Positions 43,964-51,505 of a stretch of 53,299 nt of DNA are shown here, piece by piece. The notes beneath the pieces were generated by a model that worked only from the letters and a program-made list of their open reading frames with translations, did not search any database and was not told the origin of the DNA. Position numbers and translations under genes: made by a program. The DNA is from Sphingobium sp. AP50 (GTDB lineage: Bacteria > Pseudomonadota > Alphaproteobacteria > Sphingomonadales > Sphingomonadaceae): positions 1 through 53,299 of the forward strand of contig NZ_FNYZ01000027.1 of the NCBI RefSeq assembly GCF_900109095.1, read 5' to 3'. Every line of letters starts with the position of its first letter. Position 1 is the first letter of the stretch.

Positions 43964-46885
43964 ATGAGTCTGACCCACATTTCCGTACGCGGCGCGCGTG
44001 AACACAACCTCAAGGGCGTGGATGTCGATCTGCCCCGCGACAGCCTGGTCGTCATCACCGGCCTGTCCGGCTCGGGCAAATCGTCGCTCGCCTTCGACAC
44101 CATCTATGCCGAGGGTCAGCGCCGCTATGTGGAGTCCCTCTCCGCCTATGCCCGCCAGTTTCTGGAGATGATGCAAAAGCCCGATGTCGAGCATATCGAG
44201 GGCCTCAGCCCCGCCATCTCCATCGAGCAGAAGACCACCAGCCGCAACCCACGCTCCACCGTTGCCACGGTCACGGAAATCTACGATTACATGCGCCTGC
44301 TCTGGGCGCGCGTCGGCATCCCCTACAGCCCCGCCACCGGCCTCCCCATCAGCGCCCAAACTGTCTCGCAGATGGTCGACCGCGTCGCCCTCCTGCCCGA
44401 AGGCACGCGCTTCTACCTGCTCGCGCCCGTCGTGCGCGGCCGCAAGGGCGAATATCGCAAGGAACTGGCCGAATGGCAGAAGGCGGGCTACACCCGCGTC
44501 CGCATCGACGGCGAAATGATGCTGATCGAGGATGCGCCCGCCCTCGACAAGAAATACAAGCATGACATCGAAGTCGTGGTCGACCGCCTCGCCGTGGACG
44601 CCGACATGGGCACCCGCCTCGCCGACAGTTTCGAACAGGCGCTCAAGCTCGCCGACGGCCTCGCCTATGTCGATCTGGCCGAAGGCGTCGTCCCCGGCCG
44701 CGAAGACGAAGTGCAATCCACCGACAAGAAGATGAAGGGCGCGGGCATCCCCCTGAACCGCATCGTCTTCTCCGAGAAATTCGCCTGCCCCGTCAGCGGC
44801 TTCACCATCCCCGACATCGAACCGCGGCTCTTCTCCTTCAACGCCCCGCTCGGCGCCTGCCCCGCCTGCGACGGCCTTGGCGAACGGCAGGAGTTCGACC
44901 CCGATCTCGTCGTCCCCAACGAAGCACTCTCGATCAAGAAGGGCGCCGTCGTCCCCTGGGCCAAGTCCAACCCGCCCAGCCCCTATTATATGCAGGTGCT
45001 CGGCTCCCTCGCCAAGGAGTTCGGCTTCTCCCTCGAAACGCCGTGGACCGACCTCCCCGGCGAAGTGAAGCTCATCATCCTCCACGGCACCGGCGGCAAG
45101 CCCGTCACCCTGCGTTTCCAGGACGGCAAGAAAAGCTATGAGGTCAAGAAAGCGTTTGAGGGCGTCATCGGCAACCTCAACCGCCGCCTCCTGCAAACGG
45201 ATTCCGCATGGATGCGCGAGGAGCTGGCCAAGTACCAGACCGCCATGCCCTGCGAGACCTGCAACGGCGCCCGCCTCAAGCCCGAAGCTCTGGCGGTCAA
45301 GATCGCGGGCGAGGATATCAGCGTCTCTACCCGCCGCTCGGTGGTGGATGCGCTCGCCTTCTTCACCACCCTGCCCGATCATCTGAACGACCAGCAGCAG
45401 CAGATCGCCAAGGCCATCCTCAAGGAAATCGTGGAACGCCTCGGCTTCCTCAACAATGTCGGCCTCGACTATCTGAACCTCGACCGCACCAGCGGCACGC
45501 TGTCGGGCGGCGAAAGCCAGCGCATCCGCCTCGCCAGCCAGATCGGCAGCGGCCTGTCGGGCGTCCTCTACGTCCTCGACGAACCCTCGATCGGCCTGCA
45601 CCAGCGCGACAATGACCGGCTGCTCGTGACCCTCAAGCGCCTGCGCGACCTCGGCAACAGCGTCATCGTCGTGGAGCATGACGAGGATGCGATCCGCGCC
45701 GCCGACTATATTGTCGACATGGGGCCGGGCGCGGGCGTTCATGGCGGTACCATCGTCGCGCAGGGCACGCTGCCCGAACTGCTGAAGAACAAGGACAGCC
45801 TCACCGCCGATTATCTCAACGGCACCCGCCGCATCGACGTGCCGGCCAAGCGCCGCAAGGGCAGTGGCAAGAAACTCACCGTCCACAATGCCCGCGCCAA
45901 CAATCTGACCGGCGTCACCGCCAGCATTCCGCTCGGCACCTTCACCTGCATCACCGGCGTCTCCGGCTCCGGCAAGTCCAGCTTCACCATCGACACGCTC
46001 TACGCCGCCAGCGCCCGCGCCCTGAACGGCGCCCGCATCGTCGCCGGCCCGCATGACAAGGTGACGGGCCTCGAACATTGCGACAAGGTGATCGACATCG
46101 ACCAGTCGCCCATCGGCCGCACCCCCCGCTCCAACCCGGCCACCTATACCGGCGCCTTCACCAATATCCGCGACTGGTTCGCCGGCCTCCCGGAGAGCCA
46201 AGCGCGCGGCTACAAGCCCGGCCGTTTCAGCTTCAACGTCAAGGGCGGCCGCTGCGAAGCCTGCCAGGGCGACGGCGTGCTCAAGATCGAGATGCACTTC
46301 CTCCCCGACGTCTATGTCACCTGCGACGTCTGCCACGGCGCCCGCTATAATCGCGAGACGCTGGAGGTGAAGTTCAAGGGCAAGTCCATCGCCGACGTGC
46401 TCGACATGACGGTCGAGGATGCGGTCGAATTCTTCAAGGCCGTCCCGCCGATCCGCGACAAGATGGCGATGCTCGCCGAAGTGGGCCTTGGCTATATCAA
46501 GGTCGGCCAGCAGGCCACGACCCTGTCCGGCGGCGAAGCCCAGCGCGTCAAACTCGCCAAGGAGCTTTCACGCAGGGCGACCGGCAACACCCTCTACATC
46601 CTGGACGAACCCACCACCGGCCTGCATTTCGAGGACGTCCGCAAGTTATTGGAAGTCCTCCACGCACTAGTCGACCAGGGCAATAGCGTGGTCGTGATCG
46701 AACATAATCTGGACGTCATCAAGACCGCCGACTGGATCATCGATATGGGACCAGAGGGCGGCGTCAAGGGCGGCGAAGTGGTCGCGGAAGGCACGCCGGA
46801 GAAGGTGGTGAAGGAGAAGCGCAGCTTTACCGGGCGGTATCTCGCCCCTCTTTTACTCCAGCCGAAGACCGAGGCCGCTGAATGA
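43964..46885 (+). CDS. uvrA: Excinuclease ABC subunit A
   Basis: A 973-residue DNA-damage sensor of nucleotide excision repair; the UvrA dimer finds bulky lesions and loads UvrB. The first ATPase has Walker A GLSGSGKS at residues 33-40, a CxxC zinc element (CPACDGLG), CETCNGAR, signature LSGGESQRIRLASQ and Walker B YVLDEPSIGLHQRD. The second ATPase has GVSGSGKSS, the zinc module CEACQGDG...CDVCHGARYN, LSGGEAQRVKLAKE and LDEPTTGLHFED. The start at 43964 matches the conserved LTHISVRGAREHNLK N-terminus; the frame is open further upstream. An SOS box lies just before it. Confidence 0.98.
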   Translation: MSLTHISVRGAREHNLKGVDVDLPRDSLVVITGLSGSGKSSLAFDTIYAEGQRRYVESLSAYARQFLEMMQKPDVEHIEGLSPAISIEQKTTSRNPRSTVATVTEIYDYMRLLWARVGIPYSPATGLPISAQTVSQMVDRVALLPEGTRFYLLAPVVRGRKGEYRKELAEWQKAGYTRVRIDGEMMLIEDAPALDKKYKHDIEVVVDRLAVDADMGTRLADSFEQALKLADGLAYVDLAEGVVPGREDEVQSTDKKMKGAGIPLNRIVFSEKFACPVSGFTIPDIEPRLFSFNAPLGACPACDGLGERQEFDPDLVVPNEALSIKKGAVVPWAKSNPPSPYYMQVLGSLAKEFGFSLETPWTDLPGEVKLIILHGTGGKPVTLRFQDGKKSYEVKKAFEGVIGNLNRRLLQTDSAWMREELAKYQTAMPCETCNGARLKPEALAVKIAGEDISVSTRRSVVDALAFFTTLPDHLNDQQQQIAKAILKEIVERLGFLNNVGLDYLNLDRTSGTLSGGESQRIRLASQIGSGLSGVLYVLDEPSIGLHQRDNDRLLVTLKRLRDLGNSVIVVEHDEDAIRAADYIVDMGPGAGVHGGTIVAQGTLPELLKNKDSLTADYLNGTRRIDVPAKRRKGSGKKLTVHNARANNLTGVTASIPLGTFTCITGVSGSGKSSFTIDTLYAASARALNGARIVAGPHDKVTGLEHCDKVIDIDQSPIGRTPRSNPATYTGAFTNIRDWFAGLPESQARGYKPGRFSFNVKGGRCEACQGDGVLKIEMHFLPDVYVTCDVCHGARYNRETLEVKFKGKSIADVLDMTVEDAVEFFKAVPPIRDKMAMLAEVGLGYIKVGQQATTLSGGEAQRVKLAKELSRRATGNTLYILDEPTTGLHFEDVRKLLEVLHALVDQGNSVVVIEHNLDVIKTADWIIDMGPEGGVKGGEVVAEGTPEKVVKEKRSFTGRYLAPLLLQPKTEAAE

Positions 46886-46901
46886 CTGGGTCTCGACATT
46901 T

Positions 46902-46941
46902 GATCGCGCCGAGACCGTCCGGAGGACGGTCGAACGCGATC
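46902..46941 (+). terminator. Hairpin after uvrA
   Basis: GATCGCG (46902-46908) pairs with CGCGATC (46935-46941), and inside it GACCGTCC (46913-46920) pairs with GGACGGTC (46924-46931). It is a long stem starting 17 nt after the stop but lacks a T tract. Confidence 0.55.
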
Positions 46942-46943
46942 AA

Positions 46944-46979
46944 CCGGAAGGCGGCGTGAAGGGCGGCGAGGTTGTAGCG
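46944..46979 (+). pseudogene. Relic of a second uvrA 3' end
   Basis: These 36 nt translate as PEGGVKGGEVVA, the same 12 residues as uvrA codons at 46751-46786, but with changes confined to synonymous positions (CCA/CCG, GAG/GAA, GTC/GTG, GAA/GAG, GTG/GTT, GTC/GTA). Homology stops at 46979, where the AT-rich island begins. It looks like the tail of a diverged uvrA brought in or left by recombination. Confidence 0.7.
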
Positions 46980-46996
46980 GTGGATGAAATAAGCGC

Positions 46997-47593
46997 TCAG
47001 GTCTCTGGCAACTTAAAAGGGAACTGTGTCATAATGTTCAATTTGGCTATCGCCTGCTCTGTTGCAATTAAGGCGGCTTTTCGAGCCAAACCAGCCTTTC
47101 TAAATCGAGTGACAAAAATTTCCTTACGCACTTTACGCCAGTGCGCCGCGAATCCAGTGTCAGGAACCTCAATTAAGACATTTCCTGCATTTATGTTGTC
47201 TGAATATCTGTCCCCAGGCTTTCCAGGCTGCAAATAAATAGCATTCGCCTCAATAATGAGACTGATCAGAGCCGTATGTTTTATTGTATCGAAATTTATT
47301 AAAATTGTGGTCTCTACAGGTCTTAATACATCCAATTTTAGTGTTATTGAAGTTTTTGACGAACCAGCACCCCAAGTAACGATGACGTCACCGCCATTGT
47401 AATTTTTGTGCGCTAAACAATATTCAAAAACATCCGGCCTGTCCGTTGAATCTATTATTACAAGAGGAACAAGTCGACCTGACGCAACTGTGGGGTTTGC
47501 AATGGCTGCATCAGCCACCACCTGCAAAGGAACAGACTCAAGCGTATTTCTAAAACTTATTTTCCTCTTTTTCCAATCAGAGGGCCTTTTCAT
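46997..47593 (-). CDS. Hypothetical protein of the AT-rich island (A)
   Basis: A 198-residue protein of unknown function. It has no signal peptide or membrane segment; the N-terminus is basic (MKRPSDWKKRK), the middle is beta-rich (LVPLVIIDSTDRP, DVIVTWGAG, ITLKLDVL), and the C-terminus is helical with Lys/Arg. Base composition is far more AT-rich than the flanks, with codons such as AAA, ATA and TTT. Its start overlaps the stop of the upstream membrane-anchored protein (ATGA), so the two form one operon. I recognise no family. Confidence 0.75.
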   Translation of the reverse strand: MKRPSDWKKRKISFRNTLESVPLQVVADAAIANPTVASGRLVPLVIIDSTDRPDVFEYCLAHKNYNGGDVIVTWGAGSSKTSITLKLDVLRPVETTILINFDTIKHTALISLIIEANAIYLQPGKPGDRYSDNINAGNVLIEVPDTGFAAHWRKVRKEIFVTRFRKAGLARKAALIATEQAIAKLNIMTQFPFKLPET

Positions 47594-48150
47594 ACATTTC
47601 TCTCGCTAACAATTTCAGTTTTACAATTATAAACTGCACCCGTACTATCGGATATTTCCAATACAACACTTGGCAATCTCTTCAATTTCGAAGCCAATTC
47701 CTCAAGATGGAAAGAAGATATACAAGCCTTTGCCTCCCAAGGATTAAACCTTAATCCTATACAAAGATTATTTCCATCATTTTCAGAAAATGATGGGCGC
47801 ACCCTTCTTCTCAGTTCATATCCGTTTGGTTGAACAAATGTGATTATTGCTTCAACGCCGCATATAGTGTTTGCAGTATCCGACCTGTTAGTAACTACAT
47901 TTTTTATGAAAAAGTTCAATCCTTTCTCATCTTTTATTATGTATGCATCTTCTAGATATATAGATAAATCCGGCAGACTACGACGCTCTTTCTTTTCAGA
48001 AAGGTGGTATGATTTTCTTGAAATAGTCATGCTGATGAGAGAAATTACCAATGCGATCCAAGCTGGGAAATTACCTGCCATCGCTATCCAGTTTTCTTTA
48101 GAAAAACTCAAATCCAAGACATTTTGCATCATTTCAACAATTATCTCCAT
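47590..48150 (-). CDS. Hypothetical membrane-anchored protein of the AT-rich island (B)
   Basis: A 186-residue protein. A single hydrophobic segment near residues 27-44 (FPAWIALVISLISMTI) follows a short N-terminus, then a basic/polar linker (SEKKERRS) and a soluble domain of about 130 residues with LPDLSIYLEDAYII and VVLEISDSTGAV. It is likely anchored in the inner membrane with a cytoplasmic C-terminal domain. The start at 48150 lacks a clear ribosome-binding site; ATG codons seven or eight codons in are alternatives. Low GC marks it as acquired. No family recognised. Confidence 0.72.
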   Translation of the reverse strand: MEIIVEMMQNVLDLSFSKENWIAMAGNFPAWIALVISLISMTISRKSYHLSEKKERRSLPDLSIYLEDAYIIKDEKGLNFFIKNVVTNRSDTANTICGVEAIITFVQPNGYELRRRVRPSFSENDGNNLCIGLRFNPWEAKACISSFHLEELASKLKRLPSVVLEISDSTGAVYNCKTEIVSERNV

Positions 48151-48231
48151 TTATTAATGCAAATATCAGTAAGTAAATTTAGAAAATTATCAATTTGATA
48201 TAATTTCTTACCATAGAACTGCAACGTCTAG

Positions 48232-48261
48232 AATTACGAAATTACGGTAGAATTACGGTAA
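48232..48261. repeat. Short AT-rich direct repeats at the island edge
   Basis: AATTACG occurs three times within 30 nt, twice as AATTACGGTA-like units, just where the sequence turns from AT-rich back to GC-rich. It may mark the right junction of the island. Confidence 0.4.
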
Positions 48262-48326
48262 CATTTTACTCAATCCCCAAACCCCTCCAAACCTGGCCCA
48301 TATCGGACCAATCTGCCCCACCCCGA

Positions 48327-48355
48327 TTGGCCCTGACGCACCTATCTGCTACACT
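48327..48355 (+). promoter_or_regulatory. Promoter candidate for a leaderless antitoxin mRNA
   Basis: TTGGCC (48327-48332), 17 nt, then TACACT (48350-48355) preceded by TGC. The start of transcription would fall at or next to the ATG at 48362, and no ribosome-binding site is visible. Confidence 0.4.
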
Positions 48356-48361
48356 CCACCC

Positions 48362-48556
48362 ATGCCAAAGCTCACCCCCATCGAGTCCGAGTTCGCGACG
48401 ACCGAAGACGCGGAAGCCTATGACGCATGGTTCCGTGCGGAGGTCGAGGCCGCGATGGCATCGGACGAAGCCGATATCCCCCATGACGAAGCGATGGCCC
48501 GGATGCAGGCCATTATCGACCGCCGCAAGAAGGCGGACGAGCGCAAGACGGCCTGA
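48362..48556 (+). CDS. Type II antitoxin, RelB/stability-determinant-like
   Basis: A 64-residue acidic-then-basic protein: SEFATTEDAEAYDAWFRAEVEAAM followed by IPHDEAMARMQAIIDRRKK. This matches small antitoxins found before ParE/RelE toxins in proteobacteria. It should neutralise the toxin encoded next, whose ATG overlaps its TGA by one base, and together with it repress their own promoter. The length is typical. Confidence 0.85.
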   Translation: MPKLTPIESEFATTEDAEAYDAWFRAEVEAAMASDEADIPHDEAMARMQAIIDRRKKADERKTA

Positions 48557-48831
48557 TGCTGCCAGTCGTCTGGAGAGCCAGCGCTCTGCGCAAGCTCGAA
48601 AGCGTCGTCGACTATATCGAACTACGGAACCCGGCGGCGGCTGATCGTATCGGCGCTGCGATCCGGCACGCAGCCGATCGCCTGCCCGACCATCCCTATC
48701 TTCACCGTCCCGGTCGTGTTCCCGGCACGCGCGAAGCAGTGGTCCATCCCAACTATATCCTCGTCTACCGCGTCTTGGCCGACCGGATTCAGATACTTGC
48801 GCTCCACCACAGCCGCCAGCAATATCCCTGA
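48556..48831 (+). CDS. RelE/ParE-family toxin
   Basis: A 91-residue toxin. The fold markers are WRASALRKLESVVDYIE, PGRVPGTREAVVHPNYILVYRV and the end LALHHSRQQYP. The C-terminal pattern fits ParE (gyrase poison) better than RelE (ribosome-dependent RNase), but the target cannot be fixed by eye. It is translationally coupled to the antitoxin. Its position next to an AT-rich island fits a role in keeping acquired DNA. Confidence 0.88.
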   Translation: MLPVVWRASALRKLESVVDYIELRNPAAADRIGAAIRHAADRLPDHPYLHRPGRVPGTREAVVHPNYILVYRVLADRIQILALHHSRQQYP

Positions 48832-48853
48832 CGGGAATCGGGGGAGCCTGCAC

Positions 48854-49117
48854 ATGAACGACATCATCAATCTCGCCATCGTGCTGGGCTGTCTGGCGCT
48901 GCCGTTCGTCGCCATGCCGCTGCTCTGGCGTCGGATGAAGCGCATCCGCAACCAGACCTATCAGCAGCAGAAGCAGGACCGCCGCGCCCAGCCATGGGAG
49001 GAATCCCTCGGCACCGATGGCAAGGTCCGGCTCGCCCGTTCCGGCAGCGCCAATGAGGATCTGATCGACCTCGGCAGCAAGGCGCGCGAAACCCGCTGGC
49101 CGATCGACAATAGCTGA
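48854..49117 (+). CDS. Small single-pass membrane protein
   Basis: An 87-residue protein with one N-terminal transmembrane helix (LAIVLGCLALPFVAMPLLW), then a basic stretch and a polar tail with RAQPWEESLGTDGK. GGGGAG stands 7 nt before the ATG at 48854. No family recognised. It starts 22 nt after the toxin stop and could be cotranscribed, but the resemblance may be accidental. Confidence 0.7.
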   Translation: MNDIINLAIVLGCLALPFVAMPLLWRRMKRIRNQTYQQQKQDRRAQPWEESLGTDGKVRLARSGSANEDLIDLGSKARETRWPIDNS

Positions 49118-49145
49118 CCGGCCGCCCCGCAAACGCCCCCCCCAT

Positions 49146-49174
49146 TTGCTTTTCCCCCCATTATCCCCTATATC
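49146..49174 (+). promoter_or_regulatory. Promoter of cold-shock gene 1
   Basis: TTGCTT (49146-49151), 17 nt, TATATC (49169-49174). Spacing and -35 agree with the promoter of the twin gene at 51091-51119. Transcription would begin near 49181, giving a leader of about 120 nt. Confidence 0.6.
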
Positions 49175-49183
49175 GGCCTCGTT

Positions 49184-49303
49184 CAGTCGCAAATCGACGG
49201 TCTTTCGGCGCTTTGCAGCTCCCTTTCTCCTTCTTTCCCTGCCCCTTGAGCGTTTCGGCGCGTCCACACGGGGCTCGCCGCACAGAAAGAAGGAATATTT
49301 TCC
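49184..49303 (+). promoter_or_regulatory. Conserved 5' leader of cold-shock gene 1, possible RNA thermometer
   Basis: About 120 nt, strongly conserved with 51130-51247. TCCTTCTTTC (49228-49237) is perfectly complementary to GAAAGAAGGA (49285-49294), which holds the ribosome-binding site 9 nt before the ATG. The pairing would hide it in a long-range hairpin. Confidence 0.6.
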
Positions 49304-49516
49304 ATGAGCATCACCGGAACCGTCAAATTCTTCAACGCCGACAAGGGCTATGGCTTCGTCGCGCCTGACGATGGCAGCCCGGACGCCTTCGTCCACATCA
49401 CCGCCGTCGAGCGGGCCGGCCTCGCCACGCTGCGCGAAAAGGACCGGATCACCTATGATCTGGAACAGGATCGTCGCGGCAAGATGGCGGCTGTGAATAT
49501 CGCCCACGCCGAATAA
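49304..49516 (+). CDS. Cold-shock protein, CspA family (copy 1)
   Basis: A 70-residue single cold-shock domain that binds single-stranded RNA and DNA and melts RNA structure. RNP1 is KGYGFVAP (about residues 15-22) and RNP2 is DAFVHI. It ends with MAAVNIAHAE. It differs from copy 2 at only six residues. The long conserved leader suggests post-transcriptional control. Confidence 0.95.
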   Translation: MSITGTVKFFNADKGYGFVAPDDGSPDAFVHITAVERAGLATLREKDRITYDLEQDRRGKMAAVNIAHAE

Positions 49517-49527
49517 GCGGTGCGTGG

Positions 49528-49551
49528 TGCGACGGGCTTCGGCCCGACGCA
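49528..49551 (+). terminator. Hairpin with TTCG loop after cold-shock gene 1
   Basis: TGCGACGGGC and GCCCGACGCA pair with one A-A mismatch around a TTCG tetraloop, 11 nt after the stop. There is no T tract. The rest of the gap to 49664 is GC-rich without a gene. Confidence 0.5.
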
Positions 49552-49664
49552 TCCCGCCGCTGGCCCCCGTCGCCTCCGTTCGCGGAAGGCGGCGGCGCGG
49601 GCCGGCCGGGCGTCGCTCTCATGGCGCCCGGCCATATATTTCAGGGGGTTGAAGGAAAAATTCC

Positions 49665-49865
49665 ATGGCCAATCCCGACTATCGGTCGCTCGCGACCAAG
49701 GCGCATGATGAAGCCGCCGCCACCACGCTCGCCAATGTGCGCGACCGTTGCCTCCGCTCCGAAGCCGCCTTCCTCGCCATGGCCCATCGCCAGGATGCGA
49801 TCGACCAGACCCGCGCCCGGCGCGAAGCGGCTGCCGCCCTGCATGGCGGCCTGCATAGCGGATAG
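49665..49865 (+). CDS. Small hypothetical helical protein
   Basis: A 66-residue protein, MANPDYRSLATKAHDEAA at the start and rich in Ala/Arg, predicted as one long helix. GAAGGA precedes the ATG at fair spacing. No known family. It lies between a cold-shock gene and the HTH-like gene on the same strand. The coding call rests on the ribosome-binding site and codon bias. Confidence 0.6.
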   Translation: MANPDYRSLATKAHDEAAATTLANVRDRCLRSEAAFLAMAHRQDAIDQTRARREAAAALHGGLHSG

Positions 49866-49953
49866 CCCCTCCGGCGCCGCCATTTCCGTCTGTCCTACAC
49901 AGCCCTGTTCTGCCTAGCCTCCCGGCAAATCCTTGTCGCCGGAGGCCAGACCC

Positions 49954-51066
49954 ATGTCCTTTCACGATTCCACCCTCTCCACCGCCGCGCCGCAAATCCG
50001 GGAGGATGGCTGGTCGCCCGCGCGCCAGCGCCGCTTTCTGGAAGTGCTGGCGTCCAGCGGCGTCATCATGCTCGCCTGCGAAGCCGTGCGCATCACCGCG
50101 CGCAGCGCCTATAATCTGCGCAACCGCCGCGATGGCGCGGCCTTTCGCCTCGGCTGGGACGCCGCGATCCTGATCGCCCGCGCCCGCCTCGCGACGGATC
50201 TGCTCGCCCGCGCCATCACGGGGAATGAGGAAGTCATCCGCAAAGACCCGGACAATCACGAAATCACCCGCCATCGGCACGACAATCGCCTGGCCATGTC
50301 GATGCTCGCCCGGCTGGATCGCATGGCCGACAGCCCGGTCGAAGGGTCCGACGCCGCGCTCGCCCGCATCGTCGCGCAGGATTTCGCCGCCTATCTAGAC
50401 ATGCTCTGCCCCGAAGACATGGCGCAGGCGGAGTTGGACGGCCTCGCCCTCCCCCGCACCGGCGCGGAACCCGGCGCCCGCAATATGGCCGATGCGCACC
50501 TGCTCGACGGATCGCGCCCGGACACCCCGGACCCGATCGAGGAAGCCGTCGCCGCCGCCCTCTCCCCCGGCGCCTCGGCCGCGCTCTTCATCGCCGCGCG
50601 TCTGCCGCTTGCAGCCGGTCAGAATCCGCAGATTTCCGTCGCCGATGAACGGTGTGAACTTCGCCCCGAACCAGCGCCGGACGATGAGGAGGAGGAGGAG
50701 GAGGAGGAACTGATCCATTGGGCCAATCTGACGCCCGATGAGACGGTCGACAGGCTGCGCAGCATCTGGTGGAATGACGTATTGCTATGCTGGCAAACCG
50801 ATTTCCCGCCGCCGCCCGGCTTCACCGGCTATGCGAACGCGCCGACCTACGAGATTGACGGCTATGTGCGCGGGCTCTCGCCAAAGGAGGAGCAGGCGCT
50901 GGAAGCCATGATTGCGGAGGATCGCCGCCCCTATGAGGAAGCGGCGGCGCAGGCGCGCGACCTGTTTTTCGGCTTCCTCCGCAAAGAAGACATCCTGCCA
51001 GAAGCGGCAGACGTCACCACAAAGCCCGCCGCGGACATGGCCGACACCCATTCCGCGCCTGCCTGA
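49954..51066 (+). CDS. HTH-like protein with acidic run
   Basis: A 370-residue protein. The first about 90 residues (WSPARQRRFLEVLASSG, ACEAVRITARSAYNLRNR) look like a helix-turn-helix unit as found in small terminase-like or regulatory proteins. The middle is helical. Residues near 250 hold an unbroken acidic run (DDEEEEEEEE) encoded by a GAG/GAA tract. The C-terminus is again helical (LSPKEEQALEAMIAEDRRPYE). The start at 49954 follows GGAGG by 8 nt. No phage genes are near, so it may be a chromosomal DNA-binding protein. Function unknown. Confidence 0.75.
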   Translation: MSFHDSTLSTAAPQIREDGWSPARQRRFLEVLASSGVIMLACEAVRITARSAYNLRNRRDGAAFRLGWDAAILIARARLATDLLARAITGNEEVIRKDPDNHEITRHRHDNRLAMSMLARLDRMADSPVEGSDAALARIVAQDFAAYLDMLCPEDMAQAELDGLALPRTGAEPGARNMADAHLLDGSRPDTPDPIEEAVAAALSPGASAALFIAARLPLAAGQNPQISVADERCELRPEPAPDDEEEEEEEELIHWANLTPDETVDRLRSIWWNDVLLCWQTDFPPPPGFTGYANAPTYEIDGYVRGLSPKEEQALEAMIAEDRRPYEEAAAQARDLFFGFLRKEDILPEAADVTTKPAADMADTHSAPA

Positions 51067-51090
51067 TCGGGGCGTCCGTCCGCCCCCGAT

Positions 51091-51119
51091 TTGCTATTGT
51101 GGCGCCGCTCCCCTATAAT
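51091..51119 (+). promoter_or_regulatory. Promoter of cold-shock gene 2
   Basis: TTGCTA (51091-51096), 17 nt, TATAAT (51114-51119), a near-consensus housekeeping promoter. The transcript would begin near 51126 with a leader of about 120 nt. Confidence 0.7.
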
Positions 51120-51129
51120 GGGCGCGCTA

Positions 51130-51247
51130 CAGTCGCAAATTGACGGTCTTTCGGTGCTTTGCGGCTCCCTCTCTCCTTCTTTCCCTGCCCCTTAGCAACG
51201 CGGGCCGTCCACACGGGGCGCGCCGCATAGAAAGAAGGACTAAAATT
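51130..51247 (+). promoter_or_regulatory. Conserved 5' leader of cold-shock gene 2, possible RNA thermometer
   Basis: Shares CAGTCGCAAAT, GACGGTCTTTCGG, CTCCTTCTTTCCCTGCCCCT, GTCCACACGGGG and GAAAGAAGGA with the leader of copy 1. TCCTTCTTTC (51174-51183) is perfectly complementary to GAAAGAAGGA (51230-51239), which contains the ribosome-binding site. Confidence 0.6.
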
Positions 51248-51460
51248 ATGAGCATCACCGGCACCGTCAAATTCTTCAACGCTGACAAGGGCTATGGCTT
51301 CATCGCGCCCGATGATGGCAGCCCGGACGCGTTCGTCCACATCAGCGCCGTGGAGCGCGCCGGCCTCGCCACGCTGCGCGACAAGGACCGCGTCTCCTTT
51401 GATCTGGAGCAGGACCGTCGCGGCAAGATGGCGGCCGTGAACATCGCGCACGCCGAATAA
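51248..51460 (+). CDS. Cold-shock protein, CspA family (copy 2)
   Basis: A 70-residue cold-shock domain protein, RNP1 KGYGFIAP and RNP2 DAFVHI. Against copy 1 it has V19I, T33S, E46D, I49V, T50S and Y51F. The start at 51248 matches copy 1 exactly; the frame extends upstream only through the leader. Promoter and leader are also duplicated, so gene and control region were copied together. Confidence 0.95.
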   Translation: MSITGTVKFFNADKGYGFIAPDDGSPDAFVHISAVERAGLATLRDKDRVSFDLEQDRRGKMAAVNIAHAE

Positions 51461-51468
51461 TATCCGTG

Positions 51469-51500
51469 CGGGGCGGCGGGCTTTCAGGCGCGCCGCCCCG
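51469..51500. terminator. Hairpin between cold-shock gene 2 and the convergent membrane gene
   Basis: CGGGGCGGCG (51469-51478) pairs perfectly with CGCCGCCCCG (51491-51500) around a 12-nt loop. It lies between two convergent stops and may serve both, though no T tract follows. Confidence 0.55.
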
Positions 51501-51505
51501 ACCGA

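Noticed and set aside
46956..47237. Rightward open frame beginning MKGGEVVAVDE after uvrA
   Set aside because: Its start is the uvrA relic and the remainder is antisense to the leftward hypothetical gene; no ribosome-binding site.
46980..48261. AT-rich stretch considered as an insertion sequence or prophage fragment
   Set aside because: No transposase, integrase, terminal inverted repeats or phage genes were found; only two unknown genes.
49954..51066. HTH-like protein considered as a phage terminase small subunit
   Set aside because: It is much longer, and no large terminase, portal or capsid gene is adjacent.
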